NCBI RefSeq assembly: GCF_001563285.1
Contig: NZ_CP005188.1
Location: forward strand, 1,741,501-1,805,500
Length of the DNA stretch: 64,000 nucleotides
Direction: 5' to 3'
From: Sphingobium sp. MI1205
Lineage (GTDB): Bacteria; Pseudomonadota; Alphaproteobacteria; Sphingomonadales; Sphingomonadaceae
The position numbers were made by a program, and so were the translations under genes. Below the pieces are notes generated by a model. It did not search any database. It was not told the origin of the DNA and was given only the letters and a program-made list of their open reading frames with translations. Positions 9,372 to 18,918 of this stretch are shown here, in pieces (the stretch's first letter is position 1; the number at the start of each line of letters is the position of its first letter).

Positions 9372-9817
9372 AGTCGTTTGTGAGGCCAGTGAGAGCTCAA
9401 AGGATTTCCGATCCACAATGCACCAGACCTCGGATCGAGAATATCGGAGCTGGCATGGAGATCCTCCATTGCCCGATCATGCTCCTCCCATACATCGGCG
9501 ATTCTAGCTACCGTTTCATCGGACAGCGAAGTTCCGTCACCCTGCTTTGGAAACTGCGCGAGCCAATGCTGTGCATAGCCGATTCCGAGCACCATAAGCG
9601 CCATCATCGGGAAGAACAGGACGTTGAGAAAACCGGCCGCCGCGCTGTCGTAGAACGCCTCAAGCGGCGCGATCCTGGTCGATGCAGCCATGCCGATCCA
9701 CCAGACCGGAATTGCCGACCACCACAGCTTCGCGTACCACGGACGCCAAAGCCAATCGGCCGGTTTCAGCCGAGGCGATGCCGGTTCGGGCGCTTGAATA
9801 TGGGCGGCGTTGTTCAT
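9368..9817 (-). CDS. small two-helix membrane protein convergent to traG, candidate entry-exclusion protein
   Basis: 149 residues with a good ribosome site (GAGG about eight bases before the ATG on the minus strand). It has two hydrophobic segments, about residues 30-48 (tryptophan-rich) and 61-82, then a soluble acidic/charged C-terminal tail. I do not recognise a family. Position and size resemble TraS of F (inner-membrane, encoded next to traG) and Eex of SXT/R391, both of which act on the TraG of the donor. The opposite orientation is unlike F. The role as exclusion protein is an inference from position, size and topology only. Confidence 0.5.
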   Translation of the reverse strand: MNNAAHIQAPEPASPRLKPADWLWRPWYAKLWWSAIPVWWIGMAASTRIAPLEAFYDSAAAGFLNVLFFPMMALMVLGIGYAQHWLAQFPKQGDGTSLSDETVARIADVWEEHDRAMEDLHASSDILDPRSGALWIGNPLSSHWPHKRL

Positions 9818-10414
9818 CGCTATATCCTCACTGGAGGACTATAGCAGAATTCTGTCGGTGTTCCATCATTTGTGAATCGGCTCGATCTGGAAACCGATTG
9901 GGAACAACGCTTCTAATCTATCGGCATTGACCCATCTTTGCGAACAGGGATCGATGTGGCGGCGTCAATTCCAGAGAGAGGGTATTGGCGCCGCCGCAAT
10001 AACCGTCACCAATGTCAATGCATGACGGTCGTTCTTGCCAGTTCCGGTAAATGTCGCGGTTGGGACAGCTTTTGCGGTGTCCAACACGGACTGCGTCTCA
10101 GCCGCTTCTGCTGGGCATATGACTTACAAGGTCGGCACGAGACCGTGCATTTTCCATATCTCGAGCATCTCCATCCCCGGGCAACCCCCTTCTCGGCACC
10201 TCCGCTGATGCGAGCGGCGGCGCGACCTGTAAGGCTGGCAGTCATGATGTTTTCAAAATCTGAAGTCCGGCTAACGGCTCGGAAACCATAAAATAGCGCA
10301 TGGCACCTTCGCGCAAAGAGCCAGCGCACAACAATATCCAAGTTGGGGGTTGTTGTTGATGAAAATCCCGCGATTTCTGTCATGCTCCTCTGCAACTAAG
10401 AAGGAGGTGAGAGC
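9818..10414. other. 597-base stretch without a supportable gene
   Basis: It holds the promoter side of the minus-strand membrane protein and the leader of the gene at 10415. An inverted repeat AATCGG (9875-9880) / CCGATT (9894-9899) with a 13-base spacer could be an operator. Two open frames (9938-10291 plus strand, 10015-10395 minus strand) have no ribosome site, no domain and atypical composition; I regard them as noise or decayed sequence. No tRNA-like fold was seen. Confidence 0.4.
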
Positions 10415-10768
10415 ATGGGGAGCGGTAACGAGCCGGGCAACGACGAATTAAAAGAACAAGCGCTGGAAATGATGGAGCAGTCCTTGGCGATCCTATACGC
10501 CTTGCAGGAACCCGCTGCTGCCGATCTCCACGATGTGATTGAGAGGGTCATGGGGTCGTCGGGCAAGATGGGGGAAGAAGGCGAGGTATGGGATTCTGTT
10601 TTTACCGATCTACCGCACCTGACCATGCGGGCCTTGTTCCTTCATCGCAATGACGGCTTTACCGTTGGCCAGATCGCACGCCGCCTCCGCATCAGCGAGG
10701 CCGACGCGGCGGAGCGCCTCGACCACGCTGTGCGCTATGTTCGCGCGCCTGCATCACCAAGAATATAG
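10415..10768 (+). CDS. small helix-turn-helix regulator resembling sigma-70 region 4
   Basis: 117 residues preceded by a very strong ribosome site (AAGGAGGTGA at 10401-10410). The N-terminal half is acidic and helical. The C-terminal 50 residues (LPHLTMRALFLHRNDGFTV-QIARRLRISEADAAERL) look like a region-4 helix-turn-helix of sigma factors, where a rule about bifunctional helices and the IARRL recognition region is typical. There is no region 2, so it cannot be a complete sigma factor; it may be a stand-alone DNA-binding regulator. Its position just after the transfer region suggests a plasmid regulatory role, which is not proven. Confidence 0.6.
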   Translation: MGSGNEPGNDELKEQALEMMEQSLAILYALQEPAAADLHDVIERVMGSSGKMGEEGEVWDSVFTDLPHLTMRALFLHRNDGFTVGQIARRLRISEADAAERLDHAVRYVRAPASPRI

Positions 10769-10981
10769 CCAGCGCTGGCGGAAAGACATTGCCCGGCCAT
10801 TCCGCCAAAATCCATGTCGAACCGTAAGCCTTCAATGTACCTGCTGGTCCCAAACGCGAGCGGCTCCCTCTCCCATCACCTCCACCCTTTCCTCGCTGCT
10901 CCCGCACTTCACCTAACCACCACCCTTCCGCGCTGCTCGCCGCAAACAGGCTGACCTGCAGGCGTCGGAGGGGCGCCTGAC

Positions 10982-11902
10982 CTATCCCGGCAGCAATTGC
11001 TTCTCCAACGCGGCAACAAGCTCCTGCCTCTTGCCAGGGTCCAACCGGTCCAGGTTACGTTGCTTCCACAAAACCGCGGGCAGTCGCCTCGCCTCATCAA
11101 TGCCCGCAAGCGCCCAGTCCGGTTCACCACGCTTGAAGCCGACAAGGAATTGCCGATGAGTGTCAGGCATCCCGGCAACCATGCACGCGATGATGTCTTC
11201 ACGCGCTGATTCCAGTTCCGCCAGAGTGATCGGCTGGTGAGTCATTCCGACGAAACCGCGCTCGAACTCCTCGGCGAGCGGTTTACGGGCGGGAGCGAGA
11301 ACCTCGGCCATCGGGCGATTATGGCTGGCGAGGTAGACGAGAAATGCACGTCGCAAATCGTCTGTGACGCCTTCGTTCGCCAGCAAGTCGCGGACGTCGA
11401 AGAGGTCGCGAGGGTGCTGCCGGTCGAGCGCCGCCACGATTTTTCCCGCATAGAGATCGGCGAAGGACACCACCTGAATCTCAGCAAAACCAAAGGCGTC
11501 CTCGACTGCGGGAACGACACCCATAACGACGGGATCATAGACCGTCCCGCGCAACACTGGCGTGACCTCGATCTTGATCTGCACATCATCCGCACGAACG
11601 ATGAGCTTGGTGACGATTTTTTCGTCAGCGGAACGCGACGCATGAATCCTGGCTCCGACCAGTCCTTCCTCGATGCGTTCCTTGATCCGCAGCATCGCCG
11701 CATCGATCGTGGCGAGCGAGGTCGCGCGGTCCTCGATCGGCAGATAGGTGAGGTCGATGTCCACCGAAAGTCGCGGCAGGTCACGCACGAACAGATTGAT
11801 CGCTGTTCCGCCTTTCAGCGCGAAGATATCCTCCTTCGCGACGTGAGGCATAACACGCAGAAGAAGAGCGACCTGTCTCCGGTAGCCGTCGAGAAACGCC
11901 AT
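10982..11902 (-). CDS. abiEii: AbiEii-type nucleotidyltransferase toxin
   Basis: 306 residues from the ATG at 11902; a longer frame exists upstream but would overlap the antitoxin gene. The N-terminal part carries the nucleotidyltransferase signature FALKGGTAINLF followed by RLSVDIDLTY, i.e. G-G-T then D-x-D with the catalytic aspartates, and a second acidic strand near IKIEV. KIVAALDR-HPRDLFDV is also typical of AbiEii. In the AbiE type IV system the toxin is a GTP-binding nucleotidyltransferase that stops growth, giving phage defence or plasmid maintenance. It starts four bases after the antitoxin stop. Confidence 0.9.
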   Translation of the reverse strand: MAFLDGYRRQVALLLRVMPHVAKEDIFALKGGTAINLFVRDLPRLSVDIDLTYLPIEDRATSLATIDAAMLRIKERIEEGLVGARIHASRSADEKIVTKLIVRADDVQIKIEVTPVLRGTVYDPVVMGVVPAVEDAFGFAEIQVVSFADLYAGKIVAALDRQHPRDLFDVRDLLANEGVTDDLRRAFLVYLASHNRPMAEVLAPARKPLAEEFERGFVGMTHQPITLAELESAREDIIACMVAGMPDTHRQFLVGFKRGEPDWALAGIDEARRLPAVLWKQRNLDRLDPGKRQELVAALEKQLLPG

Positions 11903-11906
11903 ACAG

Positions 11907-12701
11907 CTATTCTCCCGCCAGGTCGGAGGGCACGGTGATGTTGTAGCGCCGGTCGAGCTTCCCTCCTTTGACCAGGACGCGTTTGCCCGATCCGAGATCC
12001 AGGCGGGAAACATCGAGCTTCGAACGCCAGGCATGGCCATGGCGATCCGCGAAGAAGAGGAAGAGACGCTTCACTTTTACGCTCGCGCACGCCTCAAGAA
12101 GTGTCTGAAGGCGACGTGGGCTGAGGTCGCTCATTCCTTCCATCAGCATGTCGACCTGATGGAAGCTCTCATGGGGAAGCTCATCGAGCAGTTCGAGAAC
12201 GGCGCGTTCCTTGCTCGAACAGCGGATCGGCAAGGTCGTGCCGGCGGTGCTGGACATCCGGGGCGCAGGCTCGGGAGGAATCTCGCCGTCGACTGGAAAC
12301 AGCCGGAGGCTGTTATGCCAGCGGAACGAGACATCGAGTGGCAGGCTGTCGAGCCATGTCGGCGGCCGGCTTGGCCCATAGAGATGGACTTCGCGCACCG
12401 TTATGGAGAGATAATGAGCGTAGCCCTGCTGTTCGAGCGCTGTGCGCCCGCCAACTGTCAAAGGCAGGTCCAACAGGGATTGCAGTGAGATAACGGCCTG
12501 TTCCCAGGTGAGCGGTCCACGCGAGCGGCGATAGACGCGCCGGGTCGGGCTATCGAGCCATCCCGCGCGAACATATTGGCTCCGCAGCGATGATGAGTAA
12601 CCATGGGCTTCCATCCATGCCGCGTCGACCAGCAGGCTCTCTGGGAGATCCCGTTGCAGCCGGTTTAATTTTCCTAATGTTTGCGAAGCCATGCTATGCA
12701 T
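11907..12701 (-). CDS. abiEi: AbiEi-family antitoxin
   Basis: 264 residues. The N-terminal winged-helix portion (about residues 5-90: SQYVRAGWLDSPTRRVYRR, then WEQAVISLQ and GGRTALE) is the AbiEi N-terminal domain. The C-terminal domain (LLDELPHESFHQVD to the end) is the antitoxin region of the family. AbiEi represses its own promoter by binding inverted repeats and counteracts AbiEii without stable complex formation. A second ATG three codons in is an alternative start. Palindromic sequences lie directly upstream (12703-12748). Confidence 0.88.
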   Translation of the reverse strand: MHSMASQTLGKLNRLQRDLPESLLVDAAWMEAHGYSSSLRSQYVRAGWLDSPTRRVYRRSRGPLTWEQAVISLQSLLDLPLTVGGRTALEQQGYAHYLSITVREVHLYGPSRPPTWLDSLPLDVSFRWHNSLRLFPVDGEIPPEPAPRMSSTAGTTLPIRCSSKERAVLELLDELPHESFHQVDMLMEGMSDLSPRRLQTLLEACASVKVKRLFLFFADRHGHAWRSKLDVSRLDLGSGKRVLVKGGKLDRRYNITVPSDLAGE

Positions 12702-12702
12702 T

Positions 12703-12748
12703 TTGACAGATTGGGAAACTACTGTCGAGTTTATTAATTTCGAAATTA
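12703..12748 (-). promoter_or_regulatory. probable abiE operator region
   Basis: Directly upstream of abiEi on the minus strand lie a perfect 14-base palindrome TAATTTCGAAATTA (12735-12748) and a second inverted repeat TTGACAG (12703-12709) / CTGTCGA (12722-12728, one mismatch, 12-base spacer). AbiEi proteins are known to autorepress through inverted repeats in this position. The sequence is AT-rich compared with its surroundings, as expected of a promoter. Confidence 0.5.
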
Positions 12749-12885
12749 GCTAAGCCTTGCTTGGCATTATCAGAGCTCGGCAAACTGGATCGTGCGACCG
12801 TAGGTCAATACACTTATCCGCCCTAGGCATGGCGGTTCGCGGGCCAATTGACGGGATGCGCAACACGGCGACACCGACAGGACTG

Positions 12886-13677
12886 TCAAGGACTGCGCCG
12901 TTTCGCCCTGTGGCGCGGGCGGCGGGGTCCAGCCTCAATGATCCCTTGGTCGTTTCGAAGGATCTGCGCGTCGATGAGCGCCCTGGCGACAAGCTCTGAG
13001 CGCTTGTAGACGCCGTAACGCTGCTTTGCGTGGGAGACGAAATAGCGCACCGAGGTCTCGCTCAGACCGAGTATCTGGCTGATCTCCCAATCGCTCTTGC
13101 CGACGGCGACCAATGCCGTGCATTGAGCTTCGCGGCGCGTGAGCCTGGGTACGTCATGTCCGCGCGAGGCATGATGTAGTCTGAGGCCCGCCTTGAACCC
13201 GAAGGCAGCGACGATGTGGAGCGTCGTCAGTAGCGATGGCGAAGCCATGATCGGCTCCGCGCGTGCGAAAGTGCAAGACGCATGGGATTCGCTCGGTATG
13301 TGGAGCGGCACGGTGACACCGTGGACGAGACCATGCAGCCGCGCTTCTTCGAACAGGGCTGATTGTGTGCCTGTGAGATCGACATAACCGGGAATCTCGT
13401 CCCAGCTGAACGGGCGGTCCAGCAACTGGCTCACCTCATAGACTGGATCGATGACGTACGCGTGGCTCTCGGTGTAGAAACGCACGAACTCCGCCGGATA
13501 GTTGGTAATAACCAGCGCCCGTTCGACCAAGCGTGGGAGGCCGCCATGTTGGATCATCGCGACATAGGGGAAGCCCATTTTCGTGGCGGCATCAGCTAAG
13601 GCGGCGAGCAGCGCTTCCATTGAAGAAGCGACATTGAAGCGTGAGAGTGTCTCACGCAGTCTGGCATTGACATACAT
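12886..13677 (-). CDS. LuxR-family regulator with autoinducer-binding-type domain
   Basis: 263 residues with an excellent ribosome site (AAGGAGG before ATG at 13677). Residues about 15-165 look like the autoinducer-binding domain, including a W-E-PGYVDLTG strand. Residues about 185-245 are a GerE-type helix-turn-helix (LTRREAQ, WEISQILGLSETSVRYFVSHA). No LuxI-type synthase is present in the window, so it is an orphan here. TraR of Ti-type plasmids is a precedent for a LuxR protein controlling transfer, but this one is linked to the AbiE pair and an exporter rather than directly to tra genes. Ligand unknown. Confidence 0.85.
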   Translation of the reverse strand: MYVNARLRETLSRFNVASSMEALLAALADAATKMGFPYVAMIQHGGLPRLVERALVITNYPAEFVRFYTESHAYVIDPVYEVSQLLDRPFSWDEIPGYVDLTGTQSALFEEARLHGLVHGVTVPLHIPSESHASCTFARAEPIMASPSLLTTLHIVAAFGFKAGLRLHHASRGHDVPRLTRREAQCTALVAVGKSDWEISQILGLSETSVRYFVSHAKQRYGVYKRSELVARALIDAQILRNDQGIIEAGPRRPRHRAKRRSP

Positions 13678-13770
13678 GGCATCCTCCTTGGGTTGTGTTG
13701 GCCGTGCACCGGCAAACGTGCCAGAAGAAGCCGTTGTGATACCTATGGGAGATAGGGGGCATTCACAGCC

Positions 13771-13792
13771 GTCAGCCAGCGCTATGGCTGAC
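13771..13792. promoter_or_regulatory. inverted repeat upstream of the luxR-type gene
   Basis: GTCAGCCA (13771-13778) and TGGCTGAC (13785-13792) form a perfect 8-bp inverted repeat with a 6-base centre, about 94 bases upstream of the regulator start. A second short repeat CCTAT-N5-ATAGG lies at 13742-13756. Either could be an operator. The 22-base length is close to lux-box size but the sequence does not match the classical lux box. It could also be the terminator stem of the exporter operon, although no T-tract follows. Confidence 0.4.
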
Positions 13793-13971
13793 GCGTGAGG
13801 CTGCTAGGGCAATCGTGGATTCGCTGTTTCGAAAACCTGGCTCAGGATCCGTGACACCGCCGCCGGTATTATTCTCCTGCGAAACCTGCGCGGAACCGTT
13901 CGGCAATCGTTAGTCTGAAGCATCGTTACGATGCCCCACGCAATTTGGTGTTCTGACATTCGACTGCCTCC

Positions 13972-15096
13972 TCACGCCATCGTGCCGATGGTTCGCCGGA
14001 ACCTCGCCAACGCAATGGCGAAGAAGATCGCGCCGATAGCAATGATAGCCAGGAACTGGGGCCAGACCACGTCAAAGCCCGCGCCCCGGTAAAGGATGGC
14101 CTGCGCCATCTTCACGAAATGGGTGGTGGGCGCGGCCAACATGACCGTCTGGACGAACTCAGGCATGCTTTCGCGCGGCGTCGAACCGCCGGACAACATC
14201 TGCAACGGCAGCAGCACCAGCATCAGCAACAAGCCGAACTGCGGCATGGAGCGCGCGATCGTCCCCATGAAGATGCCGATGGAGGTCGTGGCGAACAGGT
14301 GCAGCCCCGCTCCGGCGAGGAACAGCGCGATCGACCCTTCGACGGGAACGGACAGTACCCCTTCCACCATCGCGAAAAGCGCGAAAGCGCAGGCGACCAG
14401 GACAACGAGCCCCATGGCCCAGACCTTGCTGGCCATGATCTCGAATGGCGTCACCGGCATCACCAGCAAATGTTCGATCGTGCCGTGCTCGCGCTCGCGG
14501 ATCAGGGCCGCGCCCGTCAGCACGATCGACAGCATGGTGACGCTGTTGATGATTTCCATGACCGCGCCGAACCAGCTTTGCGCCAGCGTAGGATTGAACC
14601 GCACGCGCAGCGCCAGCTCGACCGGGACCGGCGTGCTCGCACGCGTGCCTTTCATGAATTCGGCAACTTCGCCCTGCACGATCTGCTGGATGTAGCCGCC
14701 GCCCGTGAAAGCCTGGCTCATCCGCGTAGCGTCAACGTTGAGCTGCAAGCCGGGTTGGCGTCCCGCAAGTACGTCTCGCTGAAAATCGGGCGGGATGTCG
14801 AGAGCGAACGTATAGCGCCCGGCATCCAGCCCCTTGTCCACTTCGTTCAGTCCCACGATCGAAGGGGGCGTGAAGTGCGGCGGATAAAAGGCGCCGGTTA
14901 TCCGGCTGGAAAGCTGCGACTGGTCTTCATCGACGATCGCGATAGGCGCCTTGTGCAGCGTTTCCGGCATGGCGGTTGCCGCGACGTAGATCCCCACCGA
15001 GAACGAATAGAGGATCAGGAACAGCATCATCGGATCGCGCCACAGGCTGCGCAGTTCCTTGATGCCGAGCCGGTAGATGTTGGCCGCGTGGCGCAT
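13972..15096 (-). CDS. yhhJ: ABC-2 type permease, YhhJ family
   Basis: 374 residues from the ATG at 15096, one base after the stop of the upstream ABC gene; the slightly longer frame is less likely. Topology is that of an ABC-2 permease: one N-terminal transmembrane helix, a large periplasmic domain (about residues 45-165), then five or six helices, with the conserved REREHGTIEHLLVMPV stretch. With the adjacent RbbA-like protein and HlyD adaptor it forms an exporter of the YhiI-RbbA-YhhJ kind. Such sets export drugs or unknown compounds; the substrate here is not known. Confidence 0.88.
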   Translation of the reverse strand: MRHAANIYRLGIKELRSLWRDPMMLFLILYSFSVGIYVAATAMPETLHKAPIAIVDEDQSQLSSRITGAFYPPHFTPPSIVGLNEVDKGLDAGRYTFALDIPPDFQRDVLAGRQPGLQLNVDATRMSQAFTGGGYIQQIVQGEVAEFMKGTRASTPVPVELALRVRFNPTLAQSWFGAVMEIINSVTMLSIVLTGAALIREREHGTIEHLLVMPVTPFEIMASKVWAMGLVVLVACAFALFAMVEGVLSVPVEGSIALFLAGAGLHLFATTSIGIFMGTIARSMPQFGLLLMLVLLPLQMLSGGSTPRESMPEFVQTVMLAAPTTHFVKMAQAILYRGAGFDVVWPQFLAIIAIGAIFFAIALARFRRTIGTMA

Positions 15097-15097
15097 A

Positions 15098-17848
15098 TCA
15101 GCTCTCCTGCTTGCGCAGCAACGCGACACACAGCGCCAGGATGACGGGAAACGTCGCGAACAGCACGAGAAGGTCGGGCCAGAGGTCGGCGAACCCCAGC
15201 CCCTTGGAAAAGACGCCGCGGCAGATGGTGACGAACCAGGTCGCGGGATATATCGATCCGATCACCGCGCCCGCCCCCTCGAGCGAGGACACCGGGTTGA
15301 TCAGGCCGGAAAACTGCACGGCGGGCAGGATCGTGCCGATGGCGGTGGCGAACATCGCGGCAATCTGGCTGCGCATGAAGATGGAGAACAGCAGGCCGAT
15401 GGCCGTCGCCGACAGCGTATAGAAGAGAGCGCCCAGCGTCATCGCGAGGAAACTGCCCGTCAACGGCACGCCGAACATCGTGACGGCGAGGAACACCAGC
15501 AGGACATAGTTCAGCATGGCGAGCGCGACATAGGGAAGCTGCTTGCCCAGCAGGAATTCCACCTTGCTGATCGGCGTCACGTAGAAATTGACGATGGATC
15601 CCAGCTCCTTTTCCCGCACCACGCTCAAAGCCGTCAGCATCGCCGGGAACAAGAGCAGCATCATCGGAATCACGGCCGGCGCGATGGCCACAAGGCTTTT
15701 CACGTCCGGATTGTAACGATAGCGCAGCTCGATATTGACGAGACCCATCGATGGCCGCGCACCTGTTTCCTGCACGGCCATTTCACTGAGCCAGTGGGCA
15801 TGCAGGGCCTGGACATAGCCTTGCACGGTCTCAGCCCGCTGCGGCATGGCGCCATCGACCCATACACCGATCTGCACCGGCACGCCCCGGCGCAGGTCGC
15901 GCGCGAAATTGGGCGGAATCTCCAGGGCCACGCTCAGTTCGCCCGAGCGCATCCGCCGGTCCAACTGGCTATAGTCGGTGATCGGCGGCCGTTCGATGAA
16001 ATAGCGCGATCCGGCCAGGTTGAGGACGTAGTTCTCGCTGGTGGTCGTGCCGTCGCGGTCCAGCACGGCGAACGGCAAGTCCTCCACGTCCATGCTGATG
16101 CCATAGCCCATGATGAACATCAGGATGACGCTGCCGAGCAGAGCCAGAGTGGCGCGGATGGGATCACGGCGCAATTCCAGCCCTTCGCGCCGGGCATAGC
16201 TCATCATCCGGCGCCGCATGAACCATGGGGAGCGGGCCGGTGCAGCCGAAATGTCCTGATCGGCCGCGGCAGGCGCGCCCGCAGGAACCGGATCGTCCCT
16301 CTTTTCTGTCGGCGTCTCGCCGCTCGCATCCTGAAGATAGGCGATGAACGCTTCTTCCAGGTCCGCCGCGCCGCGGTTCTCGACAATGGCGGCGGGAGTG
16401 TCGCTGACCAGCACCTTGCCCGCATGCATCAGCGATATGCGGTCGCACCGCTCCGCTTCGTTCATGAAGTGCGTGGAAATGAAGATCGTCACCTTGTCGC
16501 GCCGGGACAGGTCGATCATCATCTGCCAGAACTGGTCCCGCGCGATCGGATCGACGCCGGACGTCGGTTCATCGAGGATCAGCATTTCCGGCTTGTGGAT
16601 CATGGCGACGGCTAGGCTGAGCCGCTGGCGCTGGCCCAGCGGCAAGGCGCCGGGCAACGCATCCATGATGCCATCCAGGCCGAACCGCCGCGCCATTTCC
16701 CTCACGCGGGCCGGCACGTCTTCGGCGGGAACATGGAAGAGCTGGGCATGCAGCTCGAGGTTCTGCCGGACCGTCAGTTCCGAGTAGAGCGAGAAGGCCT
16801 GGCTCATATAGCCGACGCGCCGGCGCGTCGCCATGTCGTCATTCTCGACCTCGCGGCCGAACAGCCAGGCCTGGCCTTCGCTGGCTTTCAGCAGGCCGGT
16901 CAGCATCTTCATGGTGGTTGACTTGCCGCAGCCGTTGGAGCCGAGGAATCCAAAGATCTCGCCGCGCTCGATGCGAAAATCGACATGATCGACTGCCGTG
17001 AAATCGCCGAAACGCATGGTGAGCCCCTGCGCCTCGATGGCGATCTCGGCCTCGCCGCCGTCGCTGCGCGGCGGAATTTCCACCGGCTTGTGCCCGCGGC
17101 GGCGCTCCTCGGGAAGCATCGAGATAAACGCCTGTTCCAGCGACTGTTCGCCGGTGCGTGCATAGAAGTCGGCTGCGGTGCCGGTGGCCAGCACCTTTCC
17201 CGCGTCCATCGCGATCAGCCAGTCGAAGCGTTCGGCCTCTTCCATATAGGCCGTGGCGACCAGCACGCTCATGTGCGGGCGGTTCGCGCGGATGCGGTCG
17301 ATCAGATCCCAGAATTGCGCGCGCGACATGGGATCGACGCCGGTTGTCGGCTCATCCAGCAGCAGGAAATCGGGATCGTGGATGAGCGCGCAGCACAAGC
17401 CGAGCTTCTGCTTCATGCCGCCCGAAAGCTTGCCCGCCGGGCGCTTGCGGAACGGCGCGAGGCCCGTGCTTTCGGTGAGGTCGGCAATGCGGCGCTCGCG
17501 TTCGGCCGCGTCCTGCCCGAACAACCGCCCGAAGAATTCGAGATTTTCGTCGATGGAGAGCGTAGGATAGAGGTTCTTGCCCAGCCCCTGCGGCATATAG
17601 GCGATGCGCGGACACACGGCGTTGCGGTGGCGGGCCTCGGCCATGTCGCCGCCCAGCACCTCGACCCGGCCCTCCTGGATGGCTCGCGCGCCCGCGATCA
17701 GGGAAAACAGGCTGGACTTGCCGACGCCGTCCGGGCCGATCATCGCCACCATGCGCCCGGCGGGGATTTCAAGATTCACATCATCGAGCGCCAGCACCTT
17801 GCCGTAATGCAGGCTCACGCCCGAAACGCGGGCGACAGCTTCCGTCAT
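15098..17848 (-). CDS. rbbA: RbbA-type ABC exporter: two ATPase domains fused to an ABC-2 permease
   Basis: 916 residues from the ATG at 17848, which overlaps the upstream stop (ATGA). ATPase domain 1 (about residues 5-240) has Walker [10 protein letters not shown], signature LSGGMKQK and Walker [13 protein letters not shown]. Domain 2 (about 270-500) has Walker [10 protein letters not shown], a degenerate signature LPLGQRQR and Walker [14 protein letters not shown] linker rich in alanine and proline leads to an ABC-2 permease domain (about 555-916). The second signature has lost the canonical SGG, suggesting asymmetric ATP sites. E. coli RbbA was described as ribosome-associated, but family members in this context act as exporters. 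Confidence 0.92.
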   Translation of the reverse strand: MTEAVARVSGVSLHYGKVLALDDVNLEIPAGRMVAMIGPDGVGKSSLFSLIAGARAIQEGRVEVLGGDMAEARHRNAVCPRIAYMPQGLGKNLYPTLSIDENLEFFGRLFGQDAAERERRIADLTESTGLAPFRKRPAGKLSGGMKQKLGLCCALIHDPDFLLLDEPTTGVDPMSRAQFWDLIDRIRANRPHMSVLVATAYMEEAERFDWLIAMDAGKVLATGTAADFYARTGEQSLEQAFISMLPEERRRGHKPVEIPPRSDGGEAEIAIEAQGLTMRFGDFTAVDHVDFRIERGEIFGFLGSNGCGKSTTMKMLTGLLKASEGQAWLFGREVENDDMATRRRVGYMSQAFSLYSELTVRQNLELHAQLFHVPAEDVPARVREMARRFGLDGIMDALPGALPLGQRQRLSLAVAMIHKPEMLILDEPTSGVDPIARDQFWQMMIDLSRRDKVTIFISTHFMNEAERCDRISLMHAGKVLVSDTPAAIVENRGAADLEEAFIAYLQDASGETPTEKRDDPVPAGAPAAADQDISAAPARSPWFMRRRMMSYARREGLELRRDPIRATLALLGSVILMFIMGYGISMDVEDLPFAVLDRDGTTTSENYVLNLAGSRYFIERPPITDYSQLDRRMRSGELSVALEIPPNFARDLRRGVPVQIGVWVDGAMPQRAETVQGYVQALHAHWLSEMAVQETGARPSMGLVNIELRYRYNPDVKSLVAIAPAVIPMMLLLFPAMLTALSVVREKELGSIVNFYVTPISKVEFLLGKQLPYVALAMLNYVLLVFLAVTMFGVPLTGSFLAMTLGALFYTLSATAIGLLFSIFMRSQIAAMFATAIGTILPAVQFSGLINPVSSLEGAGAVIGSIYPATWFVTICRGVFSKGLGFADLWPDLLVLFATFPVILALCVALLRKQES

Positions 17849-18918
17849 TGCGGCACGTTGACGGTCAGTTTCGCGGGCCATTCGGATTTCGGATCGATCC
17901 GCACATAGGCCATGCCCGGAAGGCCGGTCTTGACCTGGGTGATATAGCGATCGAGCAACTTGCGATCGATCTGCGCCTTCACGCGGAACATCAGTTTCTG
18001 GCGCTCGCTTTGCGTCTCCACCGTCTTGGGCGTGAACTGGGCCACATCGGCAACGAAGCTGACTTTCGCAGGGATCGCACGATCCGGAAGCGCATCGAGC
18101 ACGATGCGTACATCGCTGCCCAGCGCCACCTTGCCCGCGACCGTTTCCGGCAGGAAGAAGGTCATGTAGACGTCGCCCAGATTGACCAGGTTGAGCACGC
18201 GCCCGCCGCCACCCACGACTTCGCCCGGCTGGGCGACGCGATATTGCACGCGGCCGGCCGTCGGCGCCTTGAGGTCGCTGTCGCGGATATCGGCCTCGAT
18301 CCGCTGGATGGTGGCGCGCACGGCATCGACCTGCGAACGCGCGCCGATCACCTGGTTGCGCGCCGTCGTGATCGCCGCGTCGACGGCCGCGAGTTGGGCG
18401 CGAGCGGCCTCCACTGCCGCCGCCGCGCCTTCGACGCGGGCCTGATCGTCATCCCGTTCCTGCACGGCGGTCGCACCTTCTCGCGCCAGCGTTTCCGATC
18501 GCGCCAGCCGCTTGCGCGCCGCGTTCAGCTCCGCCTCACGCTGGCGGACGCCGGCGAGAGCCGCCGCCCGGTTGCTCTGCTGCTGCGCGACCTGGCTGGT
18601 CGCGATCTGGATGCCGTTCAGCGCCTGCGCCAGTTGCGCTTCGGCTTCGGCCCTCTGGGCACTCAGCACGTCCGTATCCATATGGGCGACGACTTGCCCC
18701 GCCTGCACGAACGCGCCTTCGTCGACCAGGATTTCGCGGATGCGGCCGGGCGATTTGGCGGAAACGTCGATTTCAACCGCTTCGATCCGGCCGTTACCGC
18801 CGACGATGCCTTCGGGCAAATCGCCGGGCTTGAGCACCTGCCAAAGGAGCAGAGCTACAACGACGAGCGCCGCCGCGATGCCGCCCCTGATGAGCCATGT
18901 CTTCCGGGACGCCGTCAT
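17845..18918 (-). CDS. yhiI: HlyD/YhiI-family membrane fusion protein
   Basis: 357 residues from the ATG at 18918; this ATG overlaps the stop of the outer-membrane channel gene by one base, and a GTG three bases earlier is possible. There is one N-terminal transmembrane helix, a lipoyl half ([19 protein letters not shown]), a long coiled-coil hairpin rich in alanine and glutamine (about residues 85-215), and the second half [16 protein letters not shown]. It connects the inner-membrane ABC exporter with the outer-membrane channel. Same strand and overlap with both neighbours indicate one operon. Confidence 0.9.
   Translation of the reverse strand: MTASRKTWLIRGGIAAALVVVALLLWQVLKPGDLPEGIVGGNGRIEAVEIDVSAKSPGRIREILVDEGAFVQAGQVVAHMDTDVLSAQRAEAEAQLAQALNGIQIATSQVAQQQSNRAAALAGVRQREAELNAARKRLARSETLAREGATAVQERDDDQARVEGAAAAVEAARAQLAAVDAAITTARNQVIGARSQVDAVRATIQRIEADIRDSDLKAPTAGRVQYRVAQPGEVVGGGGRVLNLVNLGDVYMTFFLPETVAGKVALGSDVRIVLDALPDRAIPAKVSFVADVAQFTPKTVETQSERQKLMFRVKAQIDRKLLDRYITQVKTGLPGMAYVRIDPKSEWPAKLTVNVPQ

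Noticed and set aside
10015..10395. 126-codon minus-strand frame in the 597-base gap
   Set aside because: No ribosome site, no domain, atypical residues; could be decayed DNA but not a gene I can support.
11237..11938. 233-codon plus-strand frame opposite abiEii
   Set aside because: The minus strand carries a clear nucleotidyltransferase with its partner; this frame is its mirror.
13742..13756. CCTAT-N5-ATAGG as a lux box
   Set aside because: Too short and the flanks do not match the lux-box consensus; recorded only as a repeat near the regulator.
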